Position numbers and translations under genes: made by a program. DNA of 64,000 bases from Amaurobius ferox (Eukaryota; Arthropoda; Arachnida; Araneae; Amaurobiidae): NCBI GenBank assembly GCA_951213105.1, contig OX578155.1, positions 33,248,484 through 33,312,483 on the forward strand, read 5' to 3'. Positions 23,183 to 35,359 of this stretch are shown piece by piece (position 1 is the stretch's first letter; each line of letters begins with the position of its first letter). The notes beneath the pieces were generated by a model. That model was not told where the DNA came from, did not search any database, and saw nothing but the letters and a program-made list of their open reading frames with translations.

Positions 23183-23696
23183 ATCTCCCAAAAAGGGCTA
23201 GTACCTATATACCCATAAAGATGTTAAAAGAGTATTTACGAAGTGACGGCCGGGGGGAGTAGCGACCCCCAACTCTCCGGTTAAAGCTTTTACTGCCATG
23301 GCGAAACGCTCCCGGTAGCCGAAACCTTCAAACCACATCCAACAAGACACTCACCATTACCTCAATAAATGTAAAAACACTTTAAAAACCAAGTCATTAA
23401 TATAAAAACCCTTTAATTACTTTAAACAACACTTAAAACTATCCATAGATCTGAAAAGGCGATGGAGGGGGGGGGAAATCCCACATCAGCACAATAAAAC
23501 CATTGTATGGAATCTCAAACTAAGTGGTTATATAATGTATTTGCAAAACGATATTAAAACACCATAAAAGAAAGGTACGAATAAAAAAATATTTTTCCAA
23601 ACCTGACTGTAATACTCATGTAAACTATATTGACTCGAACATTGAAACTACTAGTGTATGAAATCATTAACAATGTGGTTATTTTTATATAATACA

Positions 23697-23733
<37 letters not shown>
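23183..23733. other. Non-coding sequence with a GC-rich island
   Basis: At 23245-23335 a GC-rich island (cggccggggggagtagcgac and following) stands out from the AT-rich context. It may be the end or untranslated part of the element carrying the reverse-transcriptase fragment to its right. I looked for a hammerhead core and did not find one. The segment ends in (AT)n at about 23700-23733. Confidence 0.35.
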
Positions 23734-23734
<1 letters not shown>

Positions 23735-24283
23735 CACAACTATCTTGTACATGGCAATGCTGTATACCTCCAAACGATTGGAGTACCGCAAGGATCCACT
23801 AGTAGCTCCATGCTCGCCAATATTTATCTTTGCTTCTACGAAAGACAATCCACTCTGTTCACTCTTAACATTTCTATTTTTCGATACATTGATGATGTTT
23901 TTCATTGTTTTCATACTGCACACGATTCTTTACCCTCACTTAATATATATCCATCCAATCTTGAATTAATACCGAATGAATCCCGCCCTTCCAAATCTGT
24001 AAATTATCTTGACATCACCATTGATATACATTGTAACTCTTTCAATACTACTATTTATGATAAGAGACATCAATTTAAATTTAATGTAAAATTCTTCCCT
24101 CATTTTTCTTCTTGCCTTAGCAACCAAGTTTTTAGAAATCTAATCATCAGCTATTTGCTCCGCATTAAACGCCTGGTTAGTAATAAGTGTACACTATCAC
24201 ACATTAATCGTCTCAAAAATCTTTGCTATATGTACAATTTTCCCACCTTATTTGTAGATCGCAGTATAAGTACATTATTCTAA
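23734..24283 (+). pseudogene. Reverse-transcriptase fragment (YIDD type)
   Basis: The frame opens after a TAG near 23732 and reads QTIGVPQGSTSSSMLANIYL, FRYIDDVFHCF, then SVNYLDITI and TIYDKRHQFKFNVKFFPHFS. These are RT motifs B (GVPQGS) and C (YIDD), then the region where Penelope-like and related RTs have LDITI and a Y-K/D-R motif. The ORF is 5'-truncated at an (AT)n tract, so the fingers and motif A are missing. It ends at a stop near 24283 without a recognised endonuclease domain. A Penelope-like origin is likely but not proven. It is clearly different from the jockey RT at 28-50 kb. Confidence 0.6.
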
Positions 24284-25008
24284 AGTCGTGGAAACACCAT
24301 AAAATAAACACCGCCCCGGCGGGCAAAAATAAAAATGTAAAAATATTAAAAAAACAGTAATTTCGATTACACTAAAAACGTAAAAAACTTTTTTAAAAAA
24401 CACCGCCTCGGCGGGTAAAGAAAAAAGTTTAAAACACTCATAAAACCGTTAAGGCGGATATCTAAAAAGCAAATAAAACAAAAAACAGGCTACGACTCCA
24501 AAAAACAGTGTTATCCATTCTTTCAATGTTTTCGATAATCGTGGTCACATTTCGGTCAGTTTCTAAACTCTTGGGTTTATCTCTCCGAAAGTATGTACTG
24601 CTACTTCCATTTCCTCTGGTCTGGTTTATTCCCACGTGGTATTAAGCGAGGTGAGCGTTTAGACTGTAGCATGTGGTGGACTCATTTGAAGATTATTCAC
24701 GGTGGCGACCTTTCGACATGTGAGTTGCTCTTTTGTGCAAGTTTGTATATTTGTGCGCTATATTTTTCATGTTCATGTCTATGTGGTATTTTATATTTCA
24801 TGTTTATGTGGTATTTTATGTTATATAATTGAATTTTATCCTATTTGGTTTTTTTCTGTTATTCTCGTTATTCCGTTGTTGGGCACAGATTGCATAATAT
24901 TTTAACCACGTGTTTTTATGCAATCATAGAAACAACGGATTTTAGTATGTCTGTCTAGAATGTGCCCCTGAAGACGTTTCTGGTAGATATATTATTCTTT
25001 AATATATT
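24284..25008. other. Sequence downstream of the RT fragment, two GC hairpins
   Basis: Two similar hairpins (acaccgccccggcggg near 24309 and acaccgcctcggcggg near 24401) lie about 90 bp apart in very A-rich sequence. They may belong to the 3' part of the RT element. No further protein was recognised. Open frames at 24593-24905 are low-complexity and hydrophobic. Confidence 0.4.
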
Positions 25009-25151
25009 TTCCTTGTCCTGGCATCTCCGTGCTCTACTTTTCCGGCCCTTCCTCGTTGCTTTTTCTTATTCACTACACGCTTTTATATTGCTCGCGATTT
25101 GATACTGTGGTTAGTGATTCACACTCCTGCACTTTTGTATTTGTTATTTTA

Positions 25152-25155
<4 letters not shown>
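25009..25155. repeat. 150 bp dispersed repeat (copy 2 of 17419-17567)
   Basis: The orientation and the downstream (AT)n junction are the same as in the 17.4 kb copy. Here it follows the RT-fragment region. Confidence 0.8.
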
Positions 25156-25185
<30 letters not shown>

Positions 25186-25190
<5 letters not shown>

Positions 25191-25989
25191 AAATGTAATA
25201 ATAAGAATTATGTAAAAATAAAAAAAATAAAAATACAATTAAAGTAATATTAACATCACCATAGAAGCAAATTCACGTCACAAAAACAATGGCTAAGAAT
25301 AGAATTATTACCTAGGAATTACAATTACCAGACATTTTAAAATGATAAGATAAGGGATAATGAGATAAAAATGAAGTTAAAATTTGACACCAATTCAGCG
25401 CAAATGCAGCTAACTTTAGTGTAATTCAGTTCTAACTAATTAAAAAGGAATGTTACCACAGAAACTCGTAAACAACTAGACAGAAAATAAGAAACCAATA
25501 TACAATACGCGCATAATGCAGCAGACAAGTATATGGATAAATATTTGAAATGTAATAATAAGAATTATGTAAAAATAAAAATACAATTAAAGTAATATTA
25601 ACATCACCATAGAAGCAAATTCACGTCACAAAAACAATGGCTAAGAATAGAATTATTACCTAGGAATTACAATTACCAGACATTTTAAAATGATAAGATA
25701 AGGGATAATGAGATAAAAATGAAGTTAAAATTTGACACCAATTCAGCGCAAATGCAGCTAACTTTAGTGTAATTCAGTTCTAACTAATTAAAAATGAATG
25801 TTACCACAGAAACTCGTAAACAACTAGACAGAAAATAAGAAACCAATATACAATACGCGCATAATGCAGCAGACAAGTATATGGATAAATATTTGAAATG
25901 TAATAATAAGAATTATGTAAAAATAAAAAAAATAAAAATACAATTAAAGTAATATTAACATCACCATAGAAGCAAATTCACGTCACAAA

Positions 25990-25996
<7 letters not shown>
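25186..25996. repeat. Tandem repeat, unit about 348-357 bp, 2.3 copies
   Basis: Units begin with atttgaaatgtaataataag at 25186, 25543 and 25891. The first two are nearly identical apart from a 9 bp A-rich length difference. The third breaks off after about 106 bp at caaaaacaat, where an (AT)n tract (25997-26056) begins. The first unit is also preceded by (AT)n. Confidence 0.92.

Positions 25997-26056
<60 letters not shown>
25997..26056. repeat. (AT)n microsatellite
   Basis: About 60 bp of pure AT, replacing the expected continuation of the third 348 bp unit. Confidence 0.9.
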
Positions 26057-26061
<5 letters not shown>

Positions 26062-26429
26062 AAATTAAAGATGAGAATATAATATATAAAAAATGGAATA
26101 AGTGAACTGGTATCAAGTTCATGTCTTTAAGGAAATGCATCGGCATGGATTTTCATTCATTCTGCTGCTCCACACGTATGGTAATGTTAGATGTATCTTT
26201 CCTCTATTGCAAAAGGTGTTGTGTTAATTGTGATTAGCACTCCGGCAGTGGACTACAGTCGATGCTGGTGACCAGGAGTGCAATGCCGCGGCATTTGGGA
26301 AATGCATGTTGATAACTGAGGAGTAAGGGGTTACCATTAGCCTATGGGTTGGTCGTGTGGTCTGGGTTTTCTACAACCCCTTACGGCCAATTTGTAAGCA
26401 CTTTACGTAGCCTTCCTTTCCTTATATCC
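26057..26429. other. Non-coding sequence, nothing firmly recognised
   Basis: A moderately GC-rich part (26230-26400) contains atgccgcggcatttgggaaa and a run of tRNA-like words, but no convincing Pol III boxes. No gene. Confidence 0.3.
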
Positions 26430-28250
26430 TTATATATATATATATATATGTATATATTCAGATATCGGTTCAGAAGTCTTTAATATTTTATCGTTTAATT
26501 TATTCAAAACTTTAATATTACTTATTATTAAAGTTACAATAAAATTGCATGGGAAAAGCATCAAATCAATAAATCTTTAACAATAAGGACAACCAAAGTT
26601 GGCTATTATTAAAACGTCTTTAATAAAACCTTCATTGTGGATGAAAATTGCATAAGATGAGCGCTTTCAGGCATTATGTCCTTTATCAGTGGCAAACTAT
26701 AAAAATGGGTGGCGAAGATGACTATAACATACAGGGCAAAATTTGCATATTAATCATTTTTAGAACATCGACATATTAAAGAATGACATATAAATAGATT
26801 ATAGAAATAAAAAATGACATATAAATAGATTATGCGGTAAACTATAAAAATGTTTGGCGAAGATGACTATAACATACAGGACAAAATTTGCATATTAATC
26901 ATTTTTAGAACATCGACATATTAAAGAATGACATATAAATAGATTATAGAAATAAAAAATGACATATAAATAGATTATGCGGTAAACTATAAAAATGGGT
27001 GGCGAAGATGACTATAACATACAGGACAAAATTTGCATATTAATCATTTTTAGAACATCGACATATTAAAGAATGACATATAAATAGATTATAGAAATAA
27101 AAAATGACATATAAATAGATTATGCGGTAACCCATATATATATATATATATATGTATATATTCAGATATCGGTTCAGAAGTCTTTAATATTTTATCGTTT
27201 AATTTATTCAAAACTTTAATATTACTTATAATTAAAGTTACAATAAAATTGCATGGGAAAAGCATCAAATCAATAAATCTTTAATAATAAAGACAACCAA
27301 AGTTGGCTATTATTAAAACGTCTTTAATAAAACCTTCATTGTGGATGAAAATTGCATAAGATGAGCGCTTTCAGATATTATGTCCTTTATCAGTGGCAAA
27401 CTATAAAAATGGGTGGCGAAGATGACTATAACATACAGGACAAAATTTGCATATTAATCATTTTTAGAACATCGACATATTAAAGAATGACATATAAATA
27501 GATTATAGAAATAAAAAATGACATATAAATAGATTATGCGGTAAACTATAAAAATGGGTGGCGAAGATGACTATAACATACAGGACAAAATTTGCATATT
27601 AATCATTTTTAGAACATCGACATATTAAAGAATGACATATAAATAGATTATAGAAATAAAAAATGACATATAAATAGATTATGCGGTAAACTATAAAAAT
27701 GGGTGGCGAAGATGACTATAACATACAGGACAAAATTTGCATATTAATCATTTTTAGAACATCGACATATTAAAGAATGACATATAAATAGATTATAGAA
27801 ATAAAAAATGACATATAAATAGATTATGCGGTAACCCATATATATATATATATATATGTATATATTCAGATATCGGTTCAGAAGTCTTTAATATTTTATC
27901 GTTTAATTTATTCAAAACTTTAATATTACTTATAATTAAAGTTACAATAAAATTGCATGGGAAAAGCATCAAATCAATAAATCTTTAATAATAAAGACAA
28001 CCAAAGTTGGCTATTATTAAAACGTCTTTAATAAAACCTTCATTGTGGATGAAAATTGCATAAGATGAGCGCTTTCAGACATTATGTCCTTTATCAGTGG
28101 CAAACCATAAAAATGGGTGGCGAAGATGACTATAACATACAGGACAAAATTTGCATATTAATCATTTTTAAAACATCGACATATTAAAAAAAAACATAAT
28201 TTGATTACCGAATAAAGAAATGATGAAAGATAAAAGATTATGCGGTAACC
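26430..28250 (+). repeat. Higher-order tandem array: 704 bp units containing 145 bp subrepeats
   Basis: Three units, each introduced by (AT)n, start ttcagatatcggttcagaag at 26457, 27161 and 27865; the period is exactly 704 bp twice. Units 1 and 2 each contain three 145 bp subrepeats (starting ggcaaactat/ggtaaactat at 26691, 26836, 26981 and again in unit 2). The third unit has one and then runs on into the single-copy form of repeat Y. The founder form is the 18657-19480 copy. It is a two-level array, as in young satellite DNA. Confidence 0.93.
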
Positions 28251-28602
28251 CATATGTATGTCATCAGACGAAAAAGGATAAAAGCACTGAAAATCGAGGG
28301 TATAATAATTAGAGTGTACCTTTATGGCTATTAAATTTAATATATTGTAAGCCGCCATAATTTTAGACAGATTACAATCCAGATAGTATGACCGTGTAAA
28401 TATTGACAATTTCACAAAGAAAAATTTTAGTTATATAAGGAACTTATACATTTTTTAGTGGTAGATATATATACCATTAAAATTATAAAAATAAGTTCGT
28501 ATAAAAATTCTGCAAAAGCAATTTCCGTCCACCATGTCAGTTGACGACGGCAAATTACAAGCTAGACAGTCTGACTGTGTAAATATTGTTGATGTCTGGC
28601 TT
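28251..28602 (+). repeat. Repeat Y, right part, left flank of the jockey array
   Basis: It matches 19060-19400 through tgtaagccgccat, gacagattacaa and the fccgtccaccatgt-type end. A second copy of the cagattacaagctagac region follows at about 28549-28585. The far side of that second copy appears at 49926, beyond the jockey array. So the array sits inside a Y repeat. Confidence 0.65.
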
Positions 28603-28740
28603 AGAGTTTCGTCCAGAACAGAGCACCAGCCGCGAAGCGCCTTTAATCTTCAATCTCTAGGTGTGGTTCTAATCTTCATACTGTGACATTATTTCATTGG
28701 TCCATAGTTGGAGGTTCGAGGTTTTTGATTTACTGTTTTT

Positions 28741-30793
28741 AACACTTTACAACAAAGTTGAAAAGTGTTTATGACTTTGTTCATTCTGTCTGTCTGTCTG
28801 TCTGTCTGTCTGTCCGTTAGCACGATAACTGCCGTAAAAATGAGTTTATCAAAATGAAATTTTAGTATGTTGTTCAGACGGTCTGTAGGACCTATGGGAA
28901 TATAAATAAATAATATCACCCAATTAGTTTTTTATTGAACCCGGGTTGAAAAAATGAAATACATTGAACCCTATGGGACCTAATTTTTCAAACATTTTTT
29001 AAGTAAATTTAAAATTCACGAATTGCTTCGAAATTTTTAGGAAATATTCACATTATCCCATAGAATATATAAAAAAAATTCAGTAAAATATGTTAAGTAG
29101 TTTTTTAATTAAAAAAATTATTTAATATAGGGAAAAAAACAAATTCAATTAAATTCTGACTTTGGGATATCTTCCAGAAACAAAAGAGAGAGATATTATA
29201 TAATAAATATCTCTCCATTTGTTTAAATGTTTTGCATATGGGAGTGGCTTCATATTTTAAAATAAATTTGGTAGATAACAATTTTTCATTTTTTTTAAAT
29301 TTTATATAACTCTTCATGATAAATTTAATTGATGGCATTTTAAATGCACTTTCCTACGTCCTAGAGAGTTAAAATTTGGTACACAGCTTAAATTTGTTGA
29401 ACATTTTATTCGACAAAAATTTGATGGATCTTTAAATATAGATTATACATTTTTTTCGAAATGGCCTGAAAATAATCCCCGTTCACTTCTATAAATCATT
29501 GGTGTAATATTGTTAAAAATTCTGATGTGGACAGCACATGTCTTTCTCTGCAGACTCATATTCGTTCTCTTTATTTATTCAATGATAATTTGAGTTTATC
29601 TGCACAACATAAGTATTTTAAATGACATTGAATTTACACGTTAAACTTAAATTTGGTTCTCATTTGATAGCTGGACTTATTGTCAAAGGTGGCGTAGCGA
29701 AAACGCGAAAAAACTAGAATATCTCAAGAACGGCTAGTCCTAGAGTAATGGGGTTAGTCTTATTCTTTTTGTTGTCAAAAATCACATATAAAATATTAAT
29801 TTAATTGATATAATTGAGCACACGTAGTCTTTTATTTTTATATATAACGATTTTTGCTGGCCATTTCGCAAAAATAGCCCGTTCCTTTTTCCCGAATCGT
29901 AGTAGAATAACCTACAAATGATTTATATACAAAATTTTGTTAAATTTGGTATATAAATCACTTGTAGGTTATTGAAATATTATACTCTAAATTTTGTTAA
30001 ATTTGGTTCATTAGTTTTTAGCTAGAGTTGATAAAGGCAATTTCTGCGGCCATTTCGCAAAGAAGGCAGATTCTTTTATTACGAATCGTACTATAATCTA
30101 ATGAACATCAGGATTTCCCACAAAAAACATACCTACCAAATTGTATGAAATTCGGTCCATTAGTTTTTCAATTAGAGTGGATGTAATATCCACACAGACA
30201 CACAGAAACATACACAGATACACCCTTACACACACAGACGTCTTCCTAAAAGTAGTTTTTTCGTGTTCTAGAAGTCCCAAAACGTGTAGATACTTTGAAA
30301 ATTCGAGTTCCGATCCTCGGCACGATTCCAATACTTTGAGTACATACACATACACATATATATTATCTGTGTATTATCTGTGTATCTAAATTCCGTGCCT
30401 ATGCAATTACAATAGTTGTGATTTTAAATGATCCCTAAACTTTTATTATTTCTTCAAGGAAGCCTAATTTTAACATATGCAGAATGCAAATATCTCAAGC
30501 GATTGTAAGATGAATTACATAAGAATTGCTGAATTTTTTTCACACAAAATTATTTAGCTCTGGAGTCTGGAATACAAGTTATATGAATGAAATATTCATT
30601 GATTTTGCATAAAGAATCAGATGATTTATATTTCGATACAGTTTTAAATATTTAAGTATAATAAATTACTGTAGTTCTGTGATAATGTAAAAGATATTAC
30701 CACTGAATGAATCACATTTTAGAAATTTTTAAATGAAATTACATTTCAGTTGGAAAGTGTTTCATAATCAATGCTTATGCATGATTGATCTTT
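28741..30793 (-). mobile_element. Terminal-hairpin element W inserted in copy A's 3' UTR
   Basis: The left end is a hairpin (28741-28769): aacactttacaac, a 3-nt loop, gttgaaaagtgtt. Near the right end (30749-30761) the sequence gttggaaagtgtt repeats the second arm. A (GTCTGTC)n run and acgataact follow the hairpin. At about 30090-30345 an inverted fragment related to repeat X is present. The left end follows T's in the retrotransposon UTR. About 385 bp of W (29510-29895) also occur split around the piggyBac element at 51.1/54.1 kb. No protein is encoded. The plan resembles that of X; a Helentron-like nature is inference. Confidence 0.65.
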
Positions 30794-30979
30794 CTTGTTA
30801 TTATTTGGCCTAGCTCCTAGTGTGGCAGTTTGTTGCACATTAAAAGTTTAAGCAGTTTGGGGGGTTGATGCAGATCTGAGGGTTACCTAGCATTTTAGCA
30901 GTTTAGGATTTAAAACATTTTGTAGAAAACCAAAAATCTCGAGTTTTCTTTAATATCAACTGATTAAGGTGGGACGTTC

Positions 30980-33659
30980 CTAGTACCGAATATCAAAGTT
31001 AAGTACCGAGCGGGGTCTCTTACGAGATTTAGCCTTGCGATGATCATAGTCATGCAGATTAAATAATAGTTCATTTGGGACAGATGGCATATTTTTGTAA
31101 AATTTAAGCGCTAGCTTTTTGATTTGGGCTCTAACAGTTTTTACTTTGAAGTCTTTCCTAATTACCGAGTTTCTTAAGTATCTAGGGGCTTTCCTTATAA
31201 TCCTTAGGGTTTTGTTTTGTCTTGTCTCTAATAAGTCTATGGCAGTTTTACAGGCATATCCCCATACGGGTCCTGCATACAGCATTCCCGGGCGAATGAC
31301 CGATTTATAAATTAGGAGTTTATTTTGATAACTTATATTTCCGTTTCCTATTATTGGGTATAAGGCTCCTATGGTTATATACGCTTTTTTGATTATGTTC
31401 GTTACGTGCAGTTTCCAAGTTAGGTGGGAGTCTATCGTTACACCTAAGTATTTAGTAGATTTTTCCGCTTTTAGGGCATGGTTGTTTATGTACAGAAGAG
31501 GCGGAGGTTTACGTTTTCTAGTGAAATAAATCCAATGACATTAAAAGGGATTTAATTTTATTCGCTATTTTTCCAGCCATGTTTGGAGTATGTCTAAGTG
31601 TTGTTGTAGCTGTCTGTGCATTACTGAGACGTAAGGGTGTTTTGCAAGTATCACGCTGTCGTCTGCATAGAGTGTCAGCTCCGTGTCTGGGGTCCTGGGA
31701 ATGTCATTTAGATATATGTTAAAGAGTGTCGGGCCCAGGATGGATCCTTGCGGTACACTACTTTTAATGAGCTTGGGTGTAGATAAGTTATTTTTTACTC
31801 TGACTTGAAAGTGTCTGTTATTTAGATATGAAATTAAAAGTTTGACAAGTGCGTCAGGGACTTTTAGAGTGATCAATTTGTAAGCTAATCCACAGTGCCA
31901 CACTTTATCAAAGGCTTTTTGGATGTCAAGAAAAATCGCAGCTGTGGGTGTCTTATTATTAAAACCAGAAGAAATGTACTCTACCACTCTCAGCAATTGA
32001 TGAGTGGTGGAGTGTTTTGGCCGAAATCCAAACTGCTCCGGAATGATAATGTCATTCTCACTAAGGTGCGTGTTCAGTCTCTTAAGAATTATTTTCTCAG
32101 TAATTTTACTAAGTGTCGGTAACAAACTGATTGGTCTGTAGTTGGCGGGAATTGAGGCATCCTCACCAGGTTTATGGATCGCTATAATTATCGCTTCCTT
32201 CCATTCTTTGGGGAAATAATTTAGTTCTAGTATTTTATTTATTAAGATGGTCAAGTAAAATATTATATTTAAGGGTTGGTTTTTTACCGCGATATTCCTG
32301 ATTTTGTCGTGCCCTGGGCTTTTACGGTTTTTGATAATCTCTATTATCTCTTGCGGGGTGGCTGGGTTAATCTCAGTCGTGACCGGGGAAGTTCCTGAAA
32401 TTGTTTAGAGTTTGCCTAACCATTCTTAGGGTGTCCTGACACATTAGATCGTGGTTTGGTTCAAATTGCTTTTCGTAATGCCTAGCAAGCGCCTCTGCCT
32501 TTTCTTCGTCTGAGTACGCGATATTAGCGCCATCTATTAGTGGCGGGAGTTTAATTTGAGGTTTTCTGAGTCTTTTAGCGAAGTGCCAGAGCGATACGTC
32601 TTCCTGGCTAAGGGATTCGATTAATTCTTTATACTGTTGCTGCTTTTCTGCAACAATCTTTTCACTGACTTTACACGTGAGTCTATTAAGCTCCCTTTCA
32701 AGGGTAGGGTCTCTGTTAGCCTGCCATGTCTTACGCATTCTATTTCTCTGTTTAACTAACTGTTTGACATGGTGTTAAAATGTTGGCATTTTTGATGACT
32801 CACTATGTGCTGTGGCAGAGGCAATAGCTCTCTTGATTTCTGTTGTGAGTGTGTGTGTGGCAGAGTCAATATCCGCCGTGCTCATAATGTTGGGTACTGC
32901 TAAGTGCGGCTCGAAAAGTGCTCTTTTGAATACGTTCCAGTTCACCCTCTCTTGTCCCAGAGAGGCTGGAAGGGGAGTGTTCAAATCGAATGTCACCAAT
33001 ACCGGTAGATGATCCGAGTCGAATTCATCCAGGGTATCAATTGAGTGAGCGTATTCTATGTTTCTCGTTAGGACAAAGTCTATGAATGAGCCATTGGCAC
33101 CTGAGAAGCAGGTTGGTCTCGACGGTGCAATGATGTCAGTGTTTGTTGTGTTTAGCAATCTATGTATCTGTGTACCGCGTGTGTTGGCTCTCCTGCTGCC
33201 CCACGCTCGGTGGTGTGCATTGAAGTCGCCCGCGAGTATTGTGTTTGGATATCGCGAGAAAAGCAGTTCCAGCTGCGCAACTACATTTATACCACTCATG
33301 TTTTTGACGTATATTGAAGTTAGGATAAATGGGTTTACATTATTTATTTTAATTTTTATACTAGTATTTTCTATACCTTGAAGATTTAAGTTGTTTATTT
33401 CCTCGTGGGGAATATTACTTTTAATATATATTGCTGTTCCTCCATGGGGATTTCTAGCAGTTATATTTGAGCTAAGGGTATGATAGCTATTATAGTTTGC
33501 TATATTTAGTTTTTTGTTTTCTCTAACTTTAGTTTCCTGGATTAGCAGGGCATCTACATCATTTTCATTTACGTAGCTCCTAAGTTCATTTATTCTTGGA
33601 GATATGCCGTTCGCATTCCAAAATATTATTTTAAAACTTTCTTTTTGGGACCTATTCAT
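30980..33659 (-). pseudogene. Copy A ORF2 (endonuclease-reverse transcriptase), broken
   Basis: It aligns over its whole length with the intact ORF2 of B-D. The frame is broken by a stop near 32775 (after KMPTF), a deletion/frameshift near 32375-32390, and another near 31290-31565. Conserved blocks survive: IIFWNANGISPRI and AGDFNAHHRAWG of the endonuclease, then SSVPQGSILGP and LYADD of the RT. The likely start (33657-33659, ATG) overlaps the ORF1 stop as atgaatag, the same arrangement as in the intact copies. Confidence 0.9.
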
Positions 33660-35015
33660 GGCGGGTTTGTTTCTCACTGTTTTTATTAAATTCCGCGATT
33701 AATTTAAAAGAATCAAAGACCATCTGCATTGGATCGCTCTTTTTTTTAATTAACTCAGCGAGCTGCATCAACAGATGTTTTATATCGTCTAGGTTGAACA
33801 TACTGATAAATCCTCTGACGAGGTTGAGGATTTCATCCATCTTTTCATCATTAGATTTATCAGCAAGTTCAGTCTCAGCTTCCATTTCCTCAGCCTCAGC
33901 TACAATTTCCTCAGCCTCAGCTACAATTTCCTCAGCCTCAGCTACAATTTCCTCAGCCTCTGCTACAATTTCCTCAGCCTCAACCGCGGTATGATCTGTT
34001 TTGTGAGTATCCTTTTGGACTTCGGTAGTCTTTTGTTTTTTTTCAGCCGATTTGTCTAACTGCTGTGTTTGCGCGAGCTCTTCTCGGGCGCGTTTAGTTT
34101 TCTGCCATTCCTGAAGCTTTTTTTCTAATCTTTGTTTTGCTTCTCTTGCCTCTTTGGCGGCTTTATCAATTGCTATCCTCTGTTTTATGTCTTCATGAGC
34201 TATTCTCACTTCCTCCACAGTCATTTCTCTGGAGGTCGACGGTTTAGGGGCCTGCTCTTGCACCGATCTGGTAGGTGCTGAAGTTTGAGTTCTTTTAACC
34301 TGTGGCACAGAGTGCGAGGAGCCCTGATGGGGTGTCTGAGGGTTTAGACCGAGGGCCTTTTGCCTCCAAGGGGGTATCTGATTTTTGGGGGGAGGGGCGG
34401 CATACCCCGGTACCTTTCCTCTGTTCCAGGGATTCTTCGGGCATTGCCTGAAGTTCGCCGGGTGATCTCCATTGCAGTTAGCACACGTTGCCTTCTCCGT
34501 CTTTGGCAGTCACGTGTGAAGTGTTCTTCAGCACACTTAAGGCACTTTGGTGGCATGCTGCAATTCTCAGAGGAATGATTGAATTGCTGGCACCGGTAGC
34601 AGATTTTGAAGCCCCGTGCTCTGAAGGCCTCTACCTTCACAGCCAAGTATCCTAATCTTGTCAGTCGGTATATCCTCTGCCAATCTTCCGTAGGCCTAAT
34701 GCTGACTAAGAAGATCGGCAGGGGCAATCTCGTTTTTGTGTTTCTCAGTTGAGAAACCCGGACTACATCTAATCCTTCGGATGTTAGAGTGATTTTTATT
34801 TCCTCAATGCTATAGTTTGTTGGTAGCCCCTTTAAAACTACCTTTTTGGGCCTTTCCGTCTTTAAGTTTAAACTGTGGAAGGGGATTTTCTCACTAGATA
34901 AATGGCGTTGTACAACCCTATAGGCGTCAGCGTCATTTGGAATCAATTTTATCATGTCTCCTGTGAGCTTGCCAGATACTTTATTACCTGAGATTTCATT
35001 TAATTTTTTAAGGAG
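33652..35015 (-). pseudogene. Copy A ORF1 (gag-like), truncated and frameshifted
   Basis: Only the part from LLKKLNEI onward remains. A 5-6 bp loss near 34497-34505 shifts the frame inside the zinc-knuckle region, after CLKCAEEHFTRDCQ. Further on, a 7-residue unit (AEEIVAE) is repeated four times (33878-33985, 21 bp units). Copies B-D have a single acidic VEAEEMEAE there. Confidence 0.88.
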
Positions 35016-35027
35016 ATCCTAATAATT
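35016..35027. repeat. 12 bp junction sequence, A/B boundary
   Basis: atcctaataatt lies between copy A's truncated 5' end and copy B's 3' end. The same 12 bp recur at 40419-40430, 45839-45850 and 49914-49925, always next to a 5' end. They are best read as target-site duplications. Confidence 0.8.
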
Positions 35028-35060
35028 ACTACTACGTAGTGTCGTACAAGACAGAGCACC

Positions 35061-35075
35061 AGGCGCGAAGCGCCT
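35061..35075 (-). promoter_or_regulatory. Conserved 3' UTR stem-loop, copy B
   Basis: aggcgc-ttc-gcgcct (read on the - strand) is a 6 bp stem with a 3-nt loop, about 35 nt from the 3' terminus. It recurs in C (40460-40474), D (45880-45894) and the 129 bp tail at 51632-51646, and with one mismatch in A (28628-28642). It is a candidate template-recognition structure for the RT; the function is inferred. Confidence 0.55.
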
Positions 35076-35359
35076 TTAATCTCCAGTTTCAATATGTGGT
35101 TCTTATCGTCAAACTGTGACATTAATTCAGTGACCCTAATTGGAGGTTCGAGGTTTTTATTTACTACTTTTTATTATTTATCCTAGCTCCTAGTGTGGCA
35201 GTTTGTTGCACATTTAGAGTTTAAGCAGTTTGGGGGGTTGATGCAGATCTAAGGGTTACCTAGCGTTTTGGCAGTTTAGTGTTTAGAATATTTTTTTTTT
35301 TTTTATAAAATAATAGTCGCGAGTTTTATTTTAAAATCAGATGTTTGAGGTGGGATCAT

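Larger units (their letters stand above)
28603..35015 (-). mobile_element. Jockey-clade retrotransposon copy A (degenerate, interrupted)
   Basis: The element's 3' end lies at about 28603-28740. It is interrupted by a 2 kb insertion (28741-30793) and resumes at about 30794 exactly where copy B's 3' UTR predicts. It then runs through a broken ORF2 and ORF1 to 35015, where it is 5'-truncated. It is clearly older than B-D. Its 5' end abuts the 12 bp atcctaataatt sequence at 35016-35027 and then copy B's 3' end. Confidence 0.88.

Noticed and set aside
23245..23335. Hammerhead ribozyme in the GC-rich island near the RT fragment
   Set aside because: gaaac words are present, but no CTGANGA core pairs with them in a workable arrangement.
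25186..28250. CRISPR-like regular repeats
   Set aside because: Units are long (145, 348, 704 bp), directly abutting without unique spacers, in a eukaryotic intron; these are tandem satellites.
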